The position numbers and the translations under genes are program-made. DNA of 11,307 nucleotides, taken from the NCBI GenBank assembly GCA_013205155.1, contig JABMMT010000015.1, forward strand, positions 1 to 11,307, in the 5' to 3' direction. Each line of letters begins with the position of its first letter. Position 1 is the stretch's first letter. Positions 1-6,808 of this stretch are shown piece after piece. The notes beneath the pieces were generated by a model. That model saw nothing but the letters and a program-made list of their open reading frames with translations, searched no databases and was not told the origin of the DNA. The stretch comes from Betaproteobacteria bacterium. GTDB lineage: Bacteria > Pseudomonadota > Gammaproteobacteria > Burkholderiales > Burkholderiaceae.

Positions 1-16
1 CTTCAGAATGAGCTGT

Positions 17-93
17 AGGGGAATCGCCAAGCTGGTTAAGGCACTGGATTATGATTCCAGCATGCGAAGGTTCGAATCCTTCTTCCCCTGCCA
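17..93 (+). tRNA. Glutamine-type tRNA with an ATG anticodon (His codon CAU)
   Basis: A complete cloverleaf can be folded. The acceptor stem AGGGGAA (17-23) pairs perfectly with TTCCCCT (83-89), followed by discriminator G90 and an encoded CCA (91-93). The D stem is GCC/GGC (26-28/40-42). The anticodon stem CTGGA/TCCAG (44-48/56-60) encloses the loop TTATGAT (49-55). The T stem GAAGG/CCTTC (66-70/78-82) encloses TTCGAAT. The body and the TTxTGAT loop are those of tRNA-Gln (usually TTG or CTG), and its place just upstream of prs matches the tRNA-Gln locus of Burkholderiaceae as I recall it. Oddly, base 34 is A51, so the anticodon reads ATG, which pairs with histidine codon CAU. A bacterial tRNA-His would carry an extra G at -1 opposite C73; here the base before the tRNA is T and the discriminator is G. 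It is clearly a tRNA; its specificity is uncertain (see findings). Confidence 0.93.
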
Positions 94-147
94 ATACTGT
101 AGAAATAACAAAGAAAACACTCGACCCTAACCCTCATCGAAAAGCCT

Positions 148-1116
148 ATGTCCGCCCACATGAACGCTGATTTATTGACCATATTTACAGGCAACGCGAA
201 TCCCGTTTTGGCAAAGGCTGTTGCCAAAGAGCTAAATCTCCAAATGGGTAAAGCCTTTGTAGGTCGATTTTCGGACGGTGAAATTCAGGTTGAAATTCAA
301 GAAAATGTCCGCGGTAAAAATGTAGTAGTTATTCAATCTACTTGCGCTCCAACAAACGATAACTTGATGGAGCTGATGATCATGATCGATGCTCTAAAAC
401 GAGCATCAGTAAGCCGCATAACCGCAGTGATTCCTTACTTTGGATATGCAAGGCAGGATCGTCGCCCACGCTCTGCTAGGGTCGCTATTTCAGCACGTAT
501 CGTCTCCAATATGCTGCAATCGGTTGCCGGTATTGAAAGGGTTCTGACGATGGATCTGCATGCAGACCAAATCCAGGGCTTCTTTGATATTCCCGTTGAT
601 AACATCTATTCCTCCCCAGTTCTTCTGGCTGACTTACAGGCCCAAAAGAGCCAAAAAGACCTTATTATTGTTTCTCCAGATATCGGGGGTGTTGTTCGAG
701 CCCGTGCCATGGCCAAGCAATTAGGCACGGATTTGGCGATTATTGATAAACGGCGCCCCAAAGCGAATCTCTCTGAAGTAATGCACCTTATAGGCGAAGT
801 AGAAGGCCGTCATTGCGTCATCATGGATGACATCATTGATACTGGTGGAACCCTCTGTAAGGCCGCTGAAGCCCTTAAAGAGCGTGGCGCGAAGGGTGTT
901 ACCGCCTACTGTACTCACGCCGTCCTATCTGGCGGAGCAGTGGCTCGTATTGCAGCTTCCAAATTAGATGAATTAGTGGTTACTGACACTATTCCCTTGA
1001 CTCCAGAAGCCATGAAAGAGCCAAAAATACGTCAGCTCAGTGTGGCGCCTATCTTGGCCGAAACTTTGTCCCGTATCAGTAAGGGCGATTCGGTCATGTC
1101 CATGTTTGCGGAATAA
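148..1116 (+). CDS. prs: Ribose-phosphate pyrophosphokinase (PRPP synthetase)
   Basis: Cytoplasmic enzyme that transfers pyrophosphate from ATP to ribose 5-phosphate, making PRPP for purine, pyrimidine, NAD, histidine and tryptophan synthesis. The 322 residues match the usual class I bacterial length. Visible motifs in order are FSDGE (41-45), YARQDRR (100-106, ATP-binding region), the PRPP synthetase signature DLHADQIQGFF (136-146, with the metal-binding His), IDKRRP (199-204, holding the catalytic Lys and Arg of the flexible loop), and the PRPP-binding loop DDIIDTGGT (227-235). The ATG at 148 is used here; a second in-frame ATG at 160 is possible and neither has a clear Shine-Dalgarno sequence. 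The gene lies 54 bp after the tRNA with no terminator between them, so the tRNA may be processed from a longer transcript. Confidence 0.97.
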   Translation: MSAHMNADLLTIFTGNANPVLAKAVAKELNLQMGKAFVGRFSDGEIQVEIQENVRGKNVVVIQSTCAPTNDNLMELMIMIDALKRASVSRITAVIPYFGYARQDRRPRSARVAISARIVSNMLQSVAGIERVLTMDLHADQIQGFFDIPVDNIYSSPVLLADLQAQKSQKDLIIVSPDIGGVVRARAMAKQLGTDLAIIDKRRPKANLSEVMHLIGEVEGRHCVIMDDIIDTGGTLCKAAEALKERGAKGVTAYCTHAVLSGGAVARIAASKLDELVVTDTIPLTPEAMKEPKIRQLSVAPILAETLSRISKGDSVMSMFAE

Positions 1117-1189
1117 GCTCAAAATACAGTTTTATCCTGCTTTTTGGTAGTTTTGAGGCATTTGTAGGCAAAAATCCCCATTCCCACGA

Positions 1190-1195
1190 TATAAT
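1190..1195 (+). promoter_or_regulatory. Candidate -10 box of the rplY promoter
   Basis: A perfect TATAAT lies in the prs-rplY gap (1117-1250), 55 bp upstream of the rplY start. The expected -35 zone (about 1166-1173) holds only a weak match, so the assignment rests on the -10 alone. Transcription would start near 1201-1203, immediately before the hairpin at 1204-1227. The rest of this gap holds no gene. Confidence 0.5.
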
Positions 1196-1203
1196 CGAAG
1201 GCT

Positions 1204-1227
1204 TTTCCGTTTGGTCGCGAACGGAAA
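1204..1227 (+). other. Hairpin in the rplY mRNA leader
   Basis: TTTCCGTT (1204-1211) and AACGGAAA (1220-1227) are perfect inverted repeats of 8 bp around an 8-nt loop. They sit between the predicted transcription start and the ribosome-binding site AAAAAGGA (1236-1243) of rplY. No T-tract follows, so it is not a terminator. It may protect the mRNA 5' end or serve as a control site; this is inference. Confidence 0.5.
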
Positions 1228-1250
1228 TTAACCTTAAAAAGGAATTAAAT

Positions 1251-1901
1251 ATGAAAGTTGTAGCCTTTGAAAGAAGCGTACAGGGAACGGGTGCGAGCCG
1301 CCGTCTGCGCAATTCCGGTAAAACTCCGGGAATCGTTTACGGTAGTAAAGATCCAGCCTTGGTCATTGAGTTAGACCATAACGCACTGTTTCATGCTCTC
1401 CGCAAGGAAGCATTTCACTCATCTATTTTGGATTTGGAAGTTGGCGGCAAAACACAACAAGTGTTGTTGCGCGATTACCAAATGCATCCTTTTAAACCAT
1501 TGGTATTGCACATTGACTTTCAGCGCGTATCTGCGACTGAGAAAGTCCATATGCGCATTCCATTGCACTTCACTAATGCTGAAACTTCAACTGCTGTGAA
1601 ACAGCAAGGTGCTGTTATTAGCCATATCCTCAACGATCTCGAAGTGTCTTGCTTACCAGCAGACTTGCCTGAGTTTATTGAAGTCGACTTGAGCAAAATT
1701 GAAGTGGGTCACTCTATTCACGCTAAAGACGTTACATTGCCACAAGGGGTTGTATTGGTATTGCACGTTTCACAAGAGAATCCAGTGATTGCAAACGCAC
1801 GTATTCCAACTGTTAAGGCCGCTGAAACTGAAGAAGCTGCTGCACCTGCTGCTGCAGCGCCAGCAGCTGCTCCTGCTGCTGATGCCAAAGAAAAGGCCTA
1901 A
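1251..1901 (+). CDS. rplY: 50S ribosomal protein L25, general stress protein Ctc type
   Basis: Ribosomal protein that binds 5S rRNA in the large subunit. The 216 residues show the long (Ctc/TL5) two-domain form rather than the ~94-residue E. coli form. The N-terminal 5S-binding domain (about 4-92) includes GASRRLRNSGKTPGIVYG (14-31) and LLRDYQMHPFKPLVLHIDF (72-90). The C-terminal beta domain (about 96-187) includes LPADLPEFIEVDLS (135-148). The final ~28 residues are a low-complexity Ala/Pro/Glu tail encoded by a GCT/GCA-rich stretch (about 1830-1890), typical of proteobacterial long forms and probably unstructured. The start is supported by AAAAAGGA ending 7 nt before the ATG. The gene has its own candidate promoter and ends in a strong terminator, so it can be expressed independently of prs. 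Confidence 0.96.
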   Translation: MKVVAFERSVQGTGASRRLRNSGKTPGIVYGSKDPALVIELDHNALFHALRKEAFHSSILDLEVGGKTQQVLLRDYQMHPFKPLVLHIDFQRVSATEKVHMRIPLHFTNAETSTAVKQQGAVISHILNDLEVSCLPADLPEFIEVDLSKIEVGHSIHAKDVTLPQGVVLVLHVSQENPVIANARIPTVKAAETEEAAAPAAAAPAAAPAADAKEKA

Positions 1902-1924
1902 TGATTTAAAGCTGCCGACTATGC

Positions 1925-1961
1925 AAAAGAAGGCCCGCGCAAGCGGGCTTTCTTTTTTCTC
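1925..1961 (+). terminator. Rho-independent terminator after rplY
   Basis: A GC core, GCCCGC (1933-1938) and GCGGGC (1943-1948), closes a GCAA tetraloop. The stem extends outward through one G-T pair and A-T/G-C pairs to about 1925/1956. A T-rich run (TTTTTT at 1953-1958) follows on the + strand. It lies 23 bp past the rplY stop and separates rplY from pth. Confidence 0.92.
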
Positions 1962-1998
1962 TTTTGTGCAAAAGCACTTATATCTTTAAACTCCCACC

Positions 1999-2589
1999 AT
2001 GACTAAATTAATTGTTGGCCTAGGCAATCCAGGAGACGAGCACAAAGATGATCGACATAATGCCGGATTCTGGTTTGTTGATGCCTTGGCAAAACAATTA
2101 GGCGCCCGCTTTGAAACCGAAAAACGCTTTCATGGAAAAGTGGCCAAAGGTAAATGGGAAGGGAGTGATATTTATCTTCTCAAGCCTAACACTTACATGA
2201 ATTTGAGTGGGCAAGCCGTTGGAGCACTCTGTCGTTTTCATAAAATCACAGCAGCAGAAATATTAGTTATTCAAGATGAGCTAGATTTAAAGCCAGGCAC
2301 GGCTCGGATTAAATTAGGTGGTGGCACTGGGGGGCACAATGGCTTAAAAGATATCCAAGCCCACCTGGGAACCCTTGATTACTGGCGCTTGCGCCTTGGC
2401 ATCGGTCACCCAAGAGACTTGGCTGGTGATGGACAAGCCATGGATGTAGCAGATTACGTTTTACGTAGACCGCAACGATCAGAACAAAAACAGATTGATG
2501 AGAGCATTAAAAATGGCTTACAAATTTTGCCGCTTTTCTTAAAAGGTGACACAGCGACTGCCATGCTGGAGTTGCACTCTAAGACTTAA
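1999..2589 (+). CDS. pth: Peptidyl-tRNA hydrolase
   Basis: Cytoplasmic esterase that releases tRNA from peptidyl-tRNA dropped by stalled ribosomes; normally essential in bacteria. The 196 residues match the family length. Active-site positions line up with E. coli numbering: N10 in the opening VGLGNPG (6-12), catalytic H20 in RHNAGF (19-24), N68 in NTYMNLSG (64-71), D93 in QDELD, and N114 in the glycine-rich GGGTGGHNGLKD loop (107-118). It starts 38 bp after the rplY terminator region with no clear Shine-Dalgarno sequence. The prs-rplY-pth order is common in Burkholderiaceae and other proteobacteria. Its last 4 bp overlap the convergent ferredoxin gene. Confidence 0.97.
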   Translation: MTKLIVGLGNPGDEHKDDRHNAGFWFVDALAKQLGARFETEKRFHGKVAKGKWEGSDIYLLKPNTYMNLSGQAVGALCRFHKITAAEILVIQDELDLKPGTARIKLGGGTGGHNGLKDIQAHLGTLDYWRLRLGIGHPRDLAGDGQAMDVADYVLRRPQRSEQKQIDESIKNGLQILPLFLKGDTATAMLELHSKT

Positions 2590-2852
2590 GCCGACTGAGC
2601 CTTTTTCTTAATCATCAGTAAATTGTATTTAGCCATTAGTTGCATTTGGTTTTCTTTATGCGCTGGATCAAATGGGATGCAGTCTACTGGGCATACCTGA
2701 CGGCATTGAGGCGTATCGTAGTGCCCTACACATTCAGTGCACTTATCTGGGTGAATCTCATAAATCTCTAGGCCCATGTAAATCGCATCATTGGGGCACT
2801 CGGGCTCACACACATCACAGTTGATGCATTCGTCCGTAATCATTAAAGCCAT
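2586..2852 (-). CDS. 2[4Fe-4S] ferredoxin, YfhL / Allochromatium type
   Basis: Small electron carrier of 88 residues. Two cluster-binding sets are visible: C9-x2-C12-x2-C15-x3-C19 and C38-x2-C41-x8-C50-x3-C54. The last cysteine of each set normally ligates the other cluster. The eight-residue insertion between C41 and C50, the ninth cysteine C58 and the charged C-terminal extension (KENQMQLMAKYNLLMIKKKAQ region) are hallmarks of the Alvin-type ferredoxins, which have very negative and unequal cluster potentials. It is the last gene of the minus-strand operon, 6 bp after coaD, and its stop lies inside the end of pth. The family assignment is firm; its redox partner cannot be told from the sequence. 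Confidence 0.93.
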   Translation of the reverse strand: MALMITDECINCDVCEPECPNDAIYMGLEIYEIHPDKCTECVGHYDTPQCRQVCPVDCIPFDPAHKENQMQLMAKYNLLMIKKKAQSA

Positions 2853-2858
2853 AGAGGG

Positions 2859-3365
2859 TTATTGACCTAACTTATTATTTAATTCATTCGCAGCAGTCTT
2901 TTTAACTAGCCATTTTTCGACAGATGGAAAAACGAACTTACTAACGTCACCGCCCATGGAGGCAATTTCACGTACAAAAGTACCTGAAATAAATTGGTAC
3001 TGGTCGGAAGGCGTTAAAAACAATGTCTCTACGTCAGGCAATAGATAGCGATTCATACCAGCCATCTGAAATTCATATTCGAAATCAGAAACCGCGCGTA
3101 AGCCACGCACTATCACACGGGCATGATGATCACGAGCAAAGTCTTTTAATAAACCATTAAAGCCAACAACCTTTACATTCGAATAATGGCCCAATACTTC
3201 CTTGGCAATATCAATACGCTCTTCAAAAGTAAAGAAGGGATGCTTGCTACGACTAGAGGCAACGCCCACAATCAGCTCATCAAAAATACTAGATGCGCGA
3301 CGGACCAAATCCTCATGACCACGAGTAAAAGGGTCAAATGTTCCTGGATATACAGCGACAGTCAT
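2859..3365 (-). CDS. coaD: Phosphopantetheine adenylyltransferase
   Basis: Catalyses the penultimate step of coenzyme A synthesis: 4'-phosphopantetheine plus ATP gives dephospho-CoA and pyrophosphate. The 168 residues fit the bacterial hexameric enzyme. The nucleotidyltransferase signature GTFDPFTRGH (8-17) carries the TxGH-type catalytic histidine H17. K41, the RGLR block (R87-R90) followed by SDFEYEFQMA, and SGTFVRE (127-133) correspond to substrate and ATP contacts in E. coli CoaD. The start is well supported: AGGAG (complement of 3370-3374) lies 4 nt before the ATG. It sits between rsmD (36-bp gap) and the ferredoxin (6-bp gap); the rsmD-coaD pairing is widely conserved. Confidence 0.97.
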   Translation of the reverse strand: MTVAVYPGTFDPFTRGHEDLVRRASSIFDELIVGVASSRSKHPFFTFEERIDIAKEVLGHYSNVKVVGFNGLLKDFARDHHARVIVRGLRAVSDFEYEFQMAGMNRYLLPDVETLFLTPSDQYQFISGTFVREIASMGGDVSKFVFPSVEKWLVKKTAANELNNKLGQ

Positions 3366-3401
3366 AAATCTCCTAAGGCTTTATCAGCTACAAGCAAGAG
3401 T

Positions 3402-4025
3402 TTAGCCTCTTCTACTCCGAAATAGACAGGCTTTTACAGCCCCTGCCTCTAAGTATTTTCCACAATTCCACTCAGGGATCAGGGCTTCTACTTCCTCACG
3501 CCTTCGGCTGGCGGAAAACTCCACATAAATACCTCCGCCAGCGGAGTCATCACAAACTCTGGATGCCTCAATGATCGAGTGATCCAATAACGCAAAATCT
3601 TGGAAGGGAGGGTCTATAAAAATCAAATTGCTGGAACGATCAGCTTGTTGCTTTAAAAACTCCAAACTATCTTTATGCAAGATTTCTACTACTCCAGAAA
3701 CTGGTGTCGATATCAAAAGTTTTAGGTTTGCTTGCAAATTGAGATAGGCTTTTTTATCTGTTTCTAAAAGAACTACCGTCGCTGCATTGCGGGAGGCCGC
3801 CTCAAATCCCAATGCACCGGTACCAGCAAATAAATCTAAGCAGCCTAAGCCACTTAAGTCTTGTCCAAGCCAATTAAATAGTGTTTCCCGAGTCCGGTCT
3901 GTGCTTGGTCGTAGCCCAGGCAAATCCAATACCGAGAGCAAGCGACTACGCCAAAGACCCCCGATGATTCTAACTTTCTTAGGTAGCTCAGTTTTTATTG
4001 ACTTCTCAGCAGCTGTTTTATGCAT
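3402..4025 (-). CDS. rsmD: 16S rRNA (guanine(966)-N2)-methyltransferase
   Basis: SAM-dependent methyltransferase that modifies G966 in helix 31 of 16S rRNA on the assembled small subunit. The 207 residues match RsmD. Motifs seen are RIIGGLWRSR (19-28) at the N-terminus, RPSTDRTRETLFNWL (39-53, the conserved RPTxxRxRE-type block), SAM-binding motif I DLFAGTGALGFEAASR (64-79), and the catalytic motif IV DPPF (138-141). It starts 6 bp after the stop of the upstream peptidase gene, so it is probably co-transcribed. No Shine-Dalgarno sequence is clear, which suggests coupling to translation of the preceding gene. Confidence 0.96.
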   Translation of the reverse strand: MHKTAAEKSIKTELPKKVRIIGGLWRSRLLSVLDLPGLRPSTDRTRETLFNWLGQDLSGLGCLDLFAGTGALGFEAASRNAATVVLLETDKKAYLNLQANLKLLISTPVSGVVEILHKDSLEFLKQQADRSSNLIFIDPPFQDFALLDHSIIEASRVCDDSAGGGIYVEFSASRRREEVEALIPEWNCGKYLEAGAVKACLFRSRRG

Positions 4026-4031
4026 GCGCCA

Positions 4032-5378
4032 TTAAGGGGAGGCTTTGGTCTTAGCACCCAAGACCACAATCTTCATACGATCCATCGCAAGATATTTTTG
4101 AAATGCAGCAGTCACTTGTTCTAGAGTAACTGCTTCAACCTGTTTAGTCCAAATCTCCATGGTATCGATAGGAAGATCATTCCAAGCAATCGAGGAAACG
4201 TTATCTAATAATTTACGGTTGTTATCAATACGCAAAGGATAGCCATTGACTAGGTTCGACTTTGCAGCCACTAGATCAGATACTGCAGGTCCGTCAGCAA
4301 TAAATTTTGCAATCGTCGAACTGAGAACTTCTAGCGCTAATGTTGCTTGATCATTTTTGGTTTGCAAGCCAGCTTGAAAAATACCAGTATCTTTTCCGGG
4401 GGCGAAGTAACTAAATACACTATAGGCAAGACCCCTCTTTTCTCGCACCTCAGACATCAAACGAGATACAAAGCCGCCGCCGCCCAGCACGTAATTACCG
4501 ACTAGCAAAGGAAAGTAGTCGGGATTATTGCGCGCAATGGCTGTCATGCCCATGACGATATGAGCCTGCTGACTATCGAACGGGATTTGAATTTCACGCT
4601 CTGATAAACCCTCTATAGGGGATCGTCCAAGCGTTGGCAATGCTGCGATAGCAGGTCCAGACTGAGGAAGCTTCTTTAATAATAGTTGCGCAATCTCGGC
4701 GGCTTGTATGCGATCGACATCCCCAACAATGCTAATGATGATCCGATCACCACGATAAAACATTTTATGAAATTGCATTAAGTCAGAAACACTAACTGAA
4801 CTCACCGATTTGACTGATGGAGAATTGCCTAAGGGATAGTTGCCATAGACTGATTTTTTAAACCTGCGATCTAGTACAAACTCAGGTTTTGTTTCCGCTT
4901 CAAGCAAATTGGTGGTTGAGCGTTGTTTTTCTCGCTCCAAAATTTTGGCATCGTATAAAGGCGAGCTGAGCATGGTCGCAGCCAATTGGACTGCCCGATC
5001 TCGCAAGTCTTTACGACTCAAACTCCGAATACGCATAATCGTGCGTTCCCCGCCTGCCGATACGCCAATACTGGCACCCAAGTCAGCAATCTCATCGGCA
5101 ATCTGTGCCTCAGTCCATACGCCCTTATCGCCACGCGCACCATAACTCATGAGGCCTGCAGCCATATCAGCCAAGCCACTCTTATTGCTTGGGTTATAGC
5201 GGTCACCAGCATCAATGCTGATTTCAATATCTACCATGGGTAAGGCTTTGGTTTGCACCAGAAATACCTTGGCACCCTTGTATGAGTCCAATTTTTCAAT
5301 CGGCAAAATTGCGTTTGCACTATGGATAAGGCCTAGCGTCAGAATGACAAGCCATAATCCTTTATTGAGAGTACGCAT
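4032..5378 (-). CDS. M16 peptidase family protein lacking the zinc site (partner subunit)
   Basis: Exported M16 (insulinase/processing peptidase-like) protein of 448 residues. A signal peptide of about 23 residues ends at ANA before ILPIEK, so the protein is probably periplasmic. Where the active enzyme has HxxEH, this protein has ADMAAGLMSYG (70-80), so zinc ligands are missing. It keeps the other half of the M16 signature, LGGGGFVSRLMSEVREKRGLAYSV (298-321), including the Arg...Tyr pair that helps form the active site in two-part M16 enzymes. It begins by a TAATG overlap with the upstream active-type gene and has a good Shine-Dalgarno (GGGGAG, 6 nt spacing) inside that gene's end. The inferred role is the non-catalytic half of a heterodimeric protease, like the paired subunits of mitochondrial processing peptidase. 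The substrate is unknown. Confidence 0.92.
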   Translation of the reverse strand: MRTLNKGLWLVILTLGLIHSANAILPIEKLDSYKGAKVFLVQTKALPMVDIEISIDAGDRYNPSNKSGLADMAAGLMSYGARGDKGVWTEAQIADEIADLGASIGVSAGGERTIMRIRSLSRKDLRDRAVQLAATMLSSPLYDAKILEREKQRSTTNLLEAETKPEFVLDRRFKKSVYGNYPLGNSPSVKSVSSVSVSDLMQFHKMFYRGDRIIISIVGDVDRIQAAEIAQLLLKKLPQSGPAIAALPTLGRSPIEGLSEREIQIPFDSQQAHIVMGMTAIARNNPDYFPLLVGNYVLGGGGFVSRLMSEVREKRGLAYSVFSYFAPGKDTGIFQAGLQTKNDQATLALEVLSSTIAKFIADGPAVSDLVAAKSNLVNGYPLRIDNNRKLLDNVSSIAWNDLPIDTMEIWTKQVEAVTLEQVTAAFQKYLAMDRMKIVVLGAKTKASP

Positions 5379-6745
5379 TATTTACTCCCCTTGGCTACTT
5401 CAGCTTTACGTGGCTGAGGATCCAATGTAGCAATTGTCAAACCTTCATCTACTAAATATTTTTTAGCTACTGCCTGTACCTGAGCTGGTGTAATGGTTTG
5501 CATTTTCTCCAACATGTAATCAATGTCTTTCCAAGAAAAGCCTGCCATCTCATTACTACCAATTTCCATTGCCTGTCCGAAGATCGAGTCTCGCTTATAA
5601 ATTTGGTTGGACAGAATACGCACTTTAATACGCTTGAGTTCAGACTCCAAAATTCCTTTTTGCTTGAGCTCTTCTAGGGCTTTTCGAATACTCGCTTGTG
5701 CTTGGGCCACTGTCTTACCTTTAGCCATAGTCGCATTAATCTGAAATAATTCTGGCCCACGAGAAATCATGTCATAACCTACACCGACATCATTGACGAC
5801 TTTCTCCTGCTTCACTAAAACTCGATTAAGGCGAGCATTGTCATATCCATCTAGGACGGCTGTTAAAAGTTCTAGGGCATATGGCTCTGGATCATTTAGC
5901 TTACCTGGCTCAAGGCGGGGAACCTTCCAAGCCATCGCTATCTGAGCGCTATCGGCTGGAGCCTTTACCTCTACTTGCTTGATACCTCTTTGGGATGGCT
6001 CAATTTGCGGCTTGCGCACTGGCAATTCATGGGGGGGGACAACACCATAATATTGTTGCACCAGCCTCAACATATTCTGTGGATCCACATCACCAGTGAT
6101 AACAACAGTTGCATTATTTGGCGCGTACCAACTACGATACCAATCGCGCGCATCCGCTGCTTTCATATTCATCAGATCATTCATCCAGCCGATGACAGGA
6201 TAACGATAAGGTGAGCTCATAAAGGCTGTAGCCATTAATGACTCATTGAGAAGGCTGCTTGGATTATCTTCTGTCCGAAGACGACGCTCTTCCATGATGA
6301 CCTGAATTTCTTTATCAAACTCTGCATCATCAAAGCTCAGATTAGACATACGGTCGGCTTCGAGCTTCATCACTTCCTCAAGCTTTGACTTTTCTACTTG
6401 CTGAAAATAGGCAGTGTAATCACGCGATGTAAATGCATTCTCACGACCACCCACTGCAGCAACTAAACGAGAAAAATCTCCTGACTTCACTTTTTTAGTG
6501 CCCTTAAACATCATGTGCTCAAGCACGTGAGCCACTCCTGTTTTGCCGTTAGTCTCATCTATAGAGCCGGCGCGGTACCAAACCATATGAGCAACCGTAG
6601 GGGCGCGATGATCTTCCCTCACAATGAGTTTGAGGCCATTACTCAAATTAAACTCATGAGTTTGTGGAGGATTACCTGCCGAAGCCCATGCTAATGGGCT
6701 AACTAGTAGTAATGAAAAGAAAAAACGGAGTAAATTAGAACGCAT
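5378..6745 (-). CDS. M16 family zinc peptidase, catalytic subunit, exported
   Basis: Zinc metallopeptidase of 455 residues with an N-terminal signal peptide (hydrophobic 7-20, cleavage expected after ASA at 23), hence probably periplasmic. The inverted zinc motif HVLEH is at 73-77 (H73, E76, H77), and the distal glutamate ligand is within MEERR (E152 or E153). RENAFTSRDYTAYFQQV (101-117) is the typical substrate-groove block. The C-terminal half is the usual degenerate M16 domain without the glycine-rich R/Y signature, which is instead present in the next gene. First gene of the five-gene minus-strand operon; its start is 63 bp from the divergent ftsY. Annotation pipelines often call such proteins 'pitrilysin family' or 'PqqL-like'. 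The true substrate is not evident. Confidence 0.94.
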   Translation of the reverse strand: MRSNLLRFFFSLLLVSPLAWASAGNPPQTHEFNLSNGLKLIVREDHRAPTVAHMVWYRAGSIDETNGKTGVAHVLEHMMFKGTKKVKSGDFSRLVAAVGGRENAFTSRDYTAYFQQVEKSKLEEVMKLEADRMSNLSFDDAEFDKEIQVIMEERRLRTEDNPSSLLNESLMATAFMSSPYRYPVIGWMNDLMNMKAADARDWYRSWYAPNNATVVITGDVDPQNMLRLVQQYYGVVPPHELPVRKPQIEPSQRGIKQVEVKAPADSAQIAMAWKVPRLEPGKLNDPEPYALELLTAVLDGYDNARLNRVLVKQEKVVNDVGVGYDMISRGPELFQINATMAKGKTVAQAQASIRKALEELKQKGILESELKRIKVRILSNQIYKRDSIFGQAMEIGSNEMAGFSWKDIDYMLEKMQTITPAQVQAVAKKYLVDEGLTIATLDPQPRKAEVAKGSK

Positions 6746-6808
6746 CTGCTACATCACCATATCCCAAGAATTAAATTGATAAAATGCAAGGTTTAAATTG
6801 TATCGATT
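6746..6808. promoter_or_regulatory. Divergent intergenic promoter region, M16 operon / ftsY
   Basis: This 63-bp AT-rich gap must carry, or lie within, the promoters of both ftsY (+) and the M16 peptidase operon (-). On + there is TAAAAT at 6780-6785 and TTGATA at 6776-6781, but neither has a good partner at standard spacing. On - there is TACAAT (complement of 6797-6802), with only a poor -35. Individual boxes are therefore uncertain. No Shine-Dalgarno sequence is visible before the ftsY ATG. Confidence 0.35.

Noticed and set aside
36..227. Small minus-strand frame across the tRNA and the prs start
   Set aside because: It runs antisense through a tRNA gene and has no family resemblance or ribosome-binding site.
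1118..1157. Inverted repeat CTCAAAA...TTTTGAG just after prs, considered as a terminator
   Set aside because: The stem is AT-rich with a bulge, the loop is large (about 19 nt or more), and no T-tract follows the second arm.
1830..1890. GCT/GCA-rich repeat-like stretch
   Set aside because: It is explained by the Ala/Pro tail of the long-form L25 protein, not by an independent DNA repeat.
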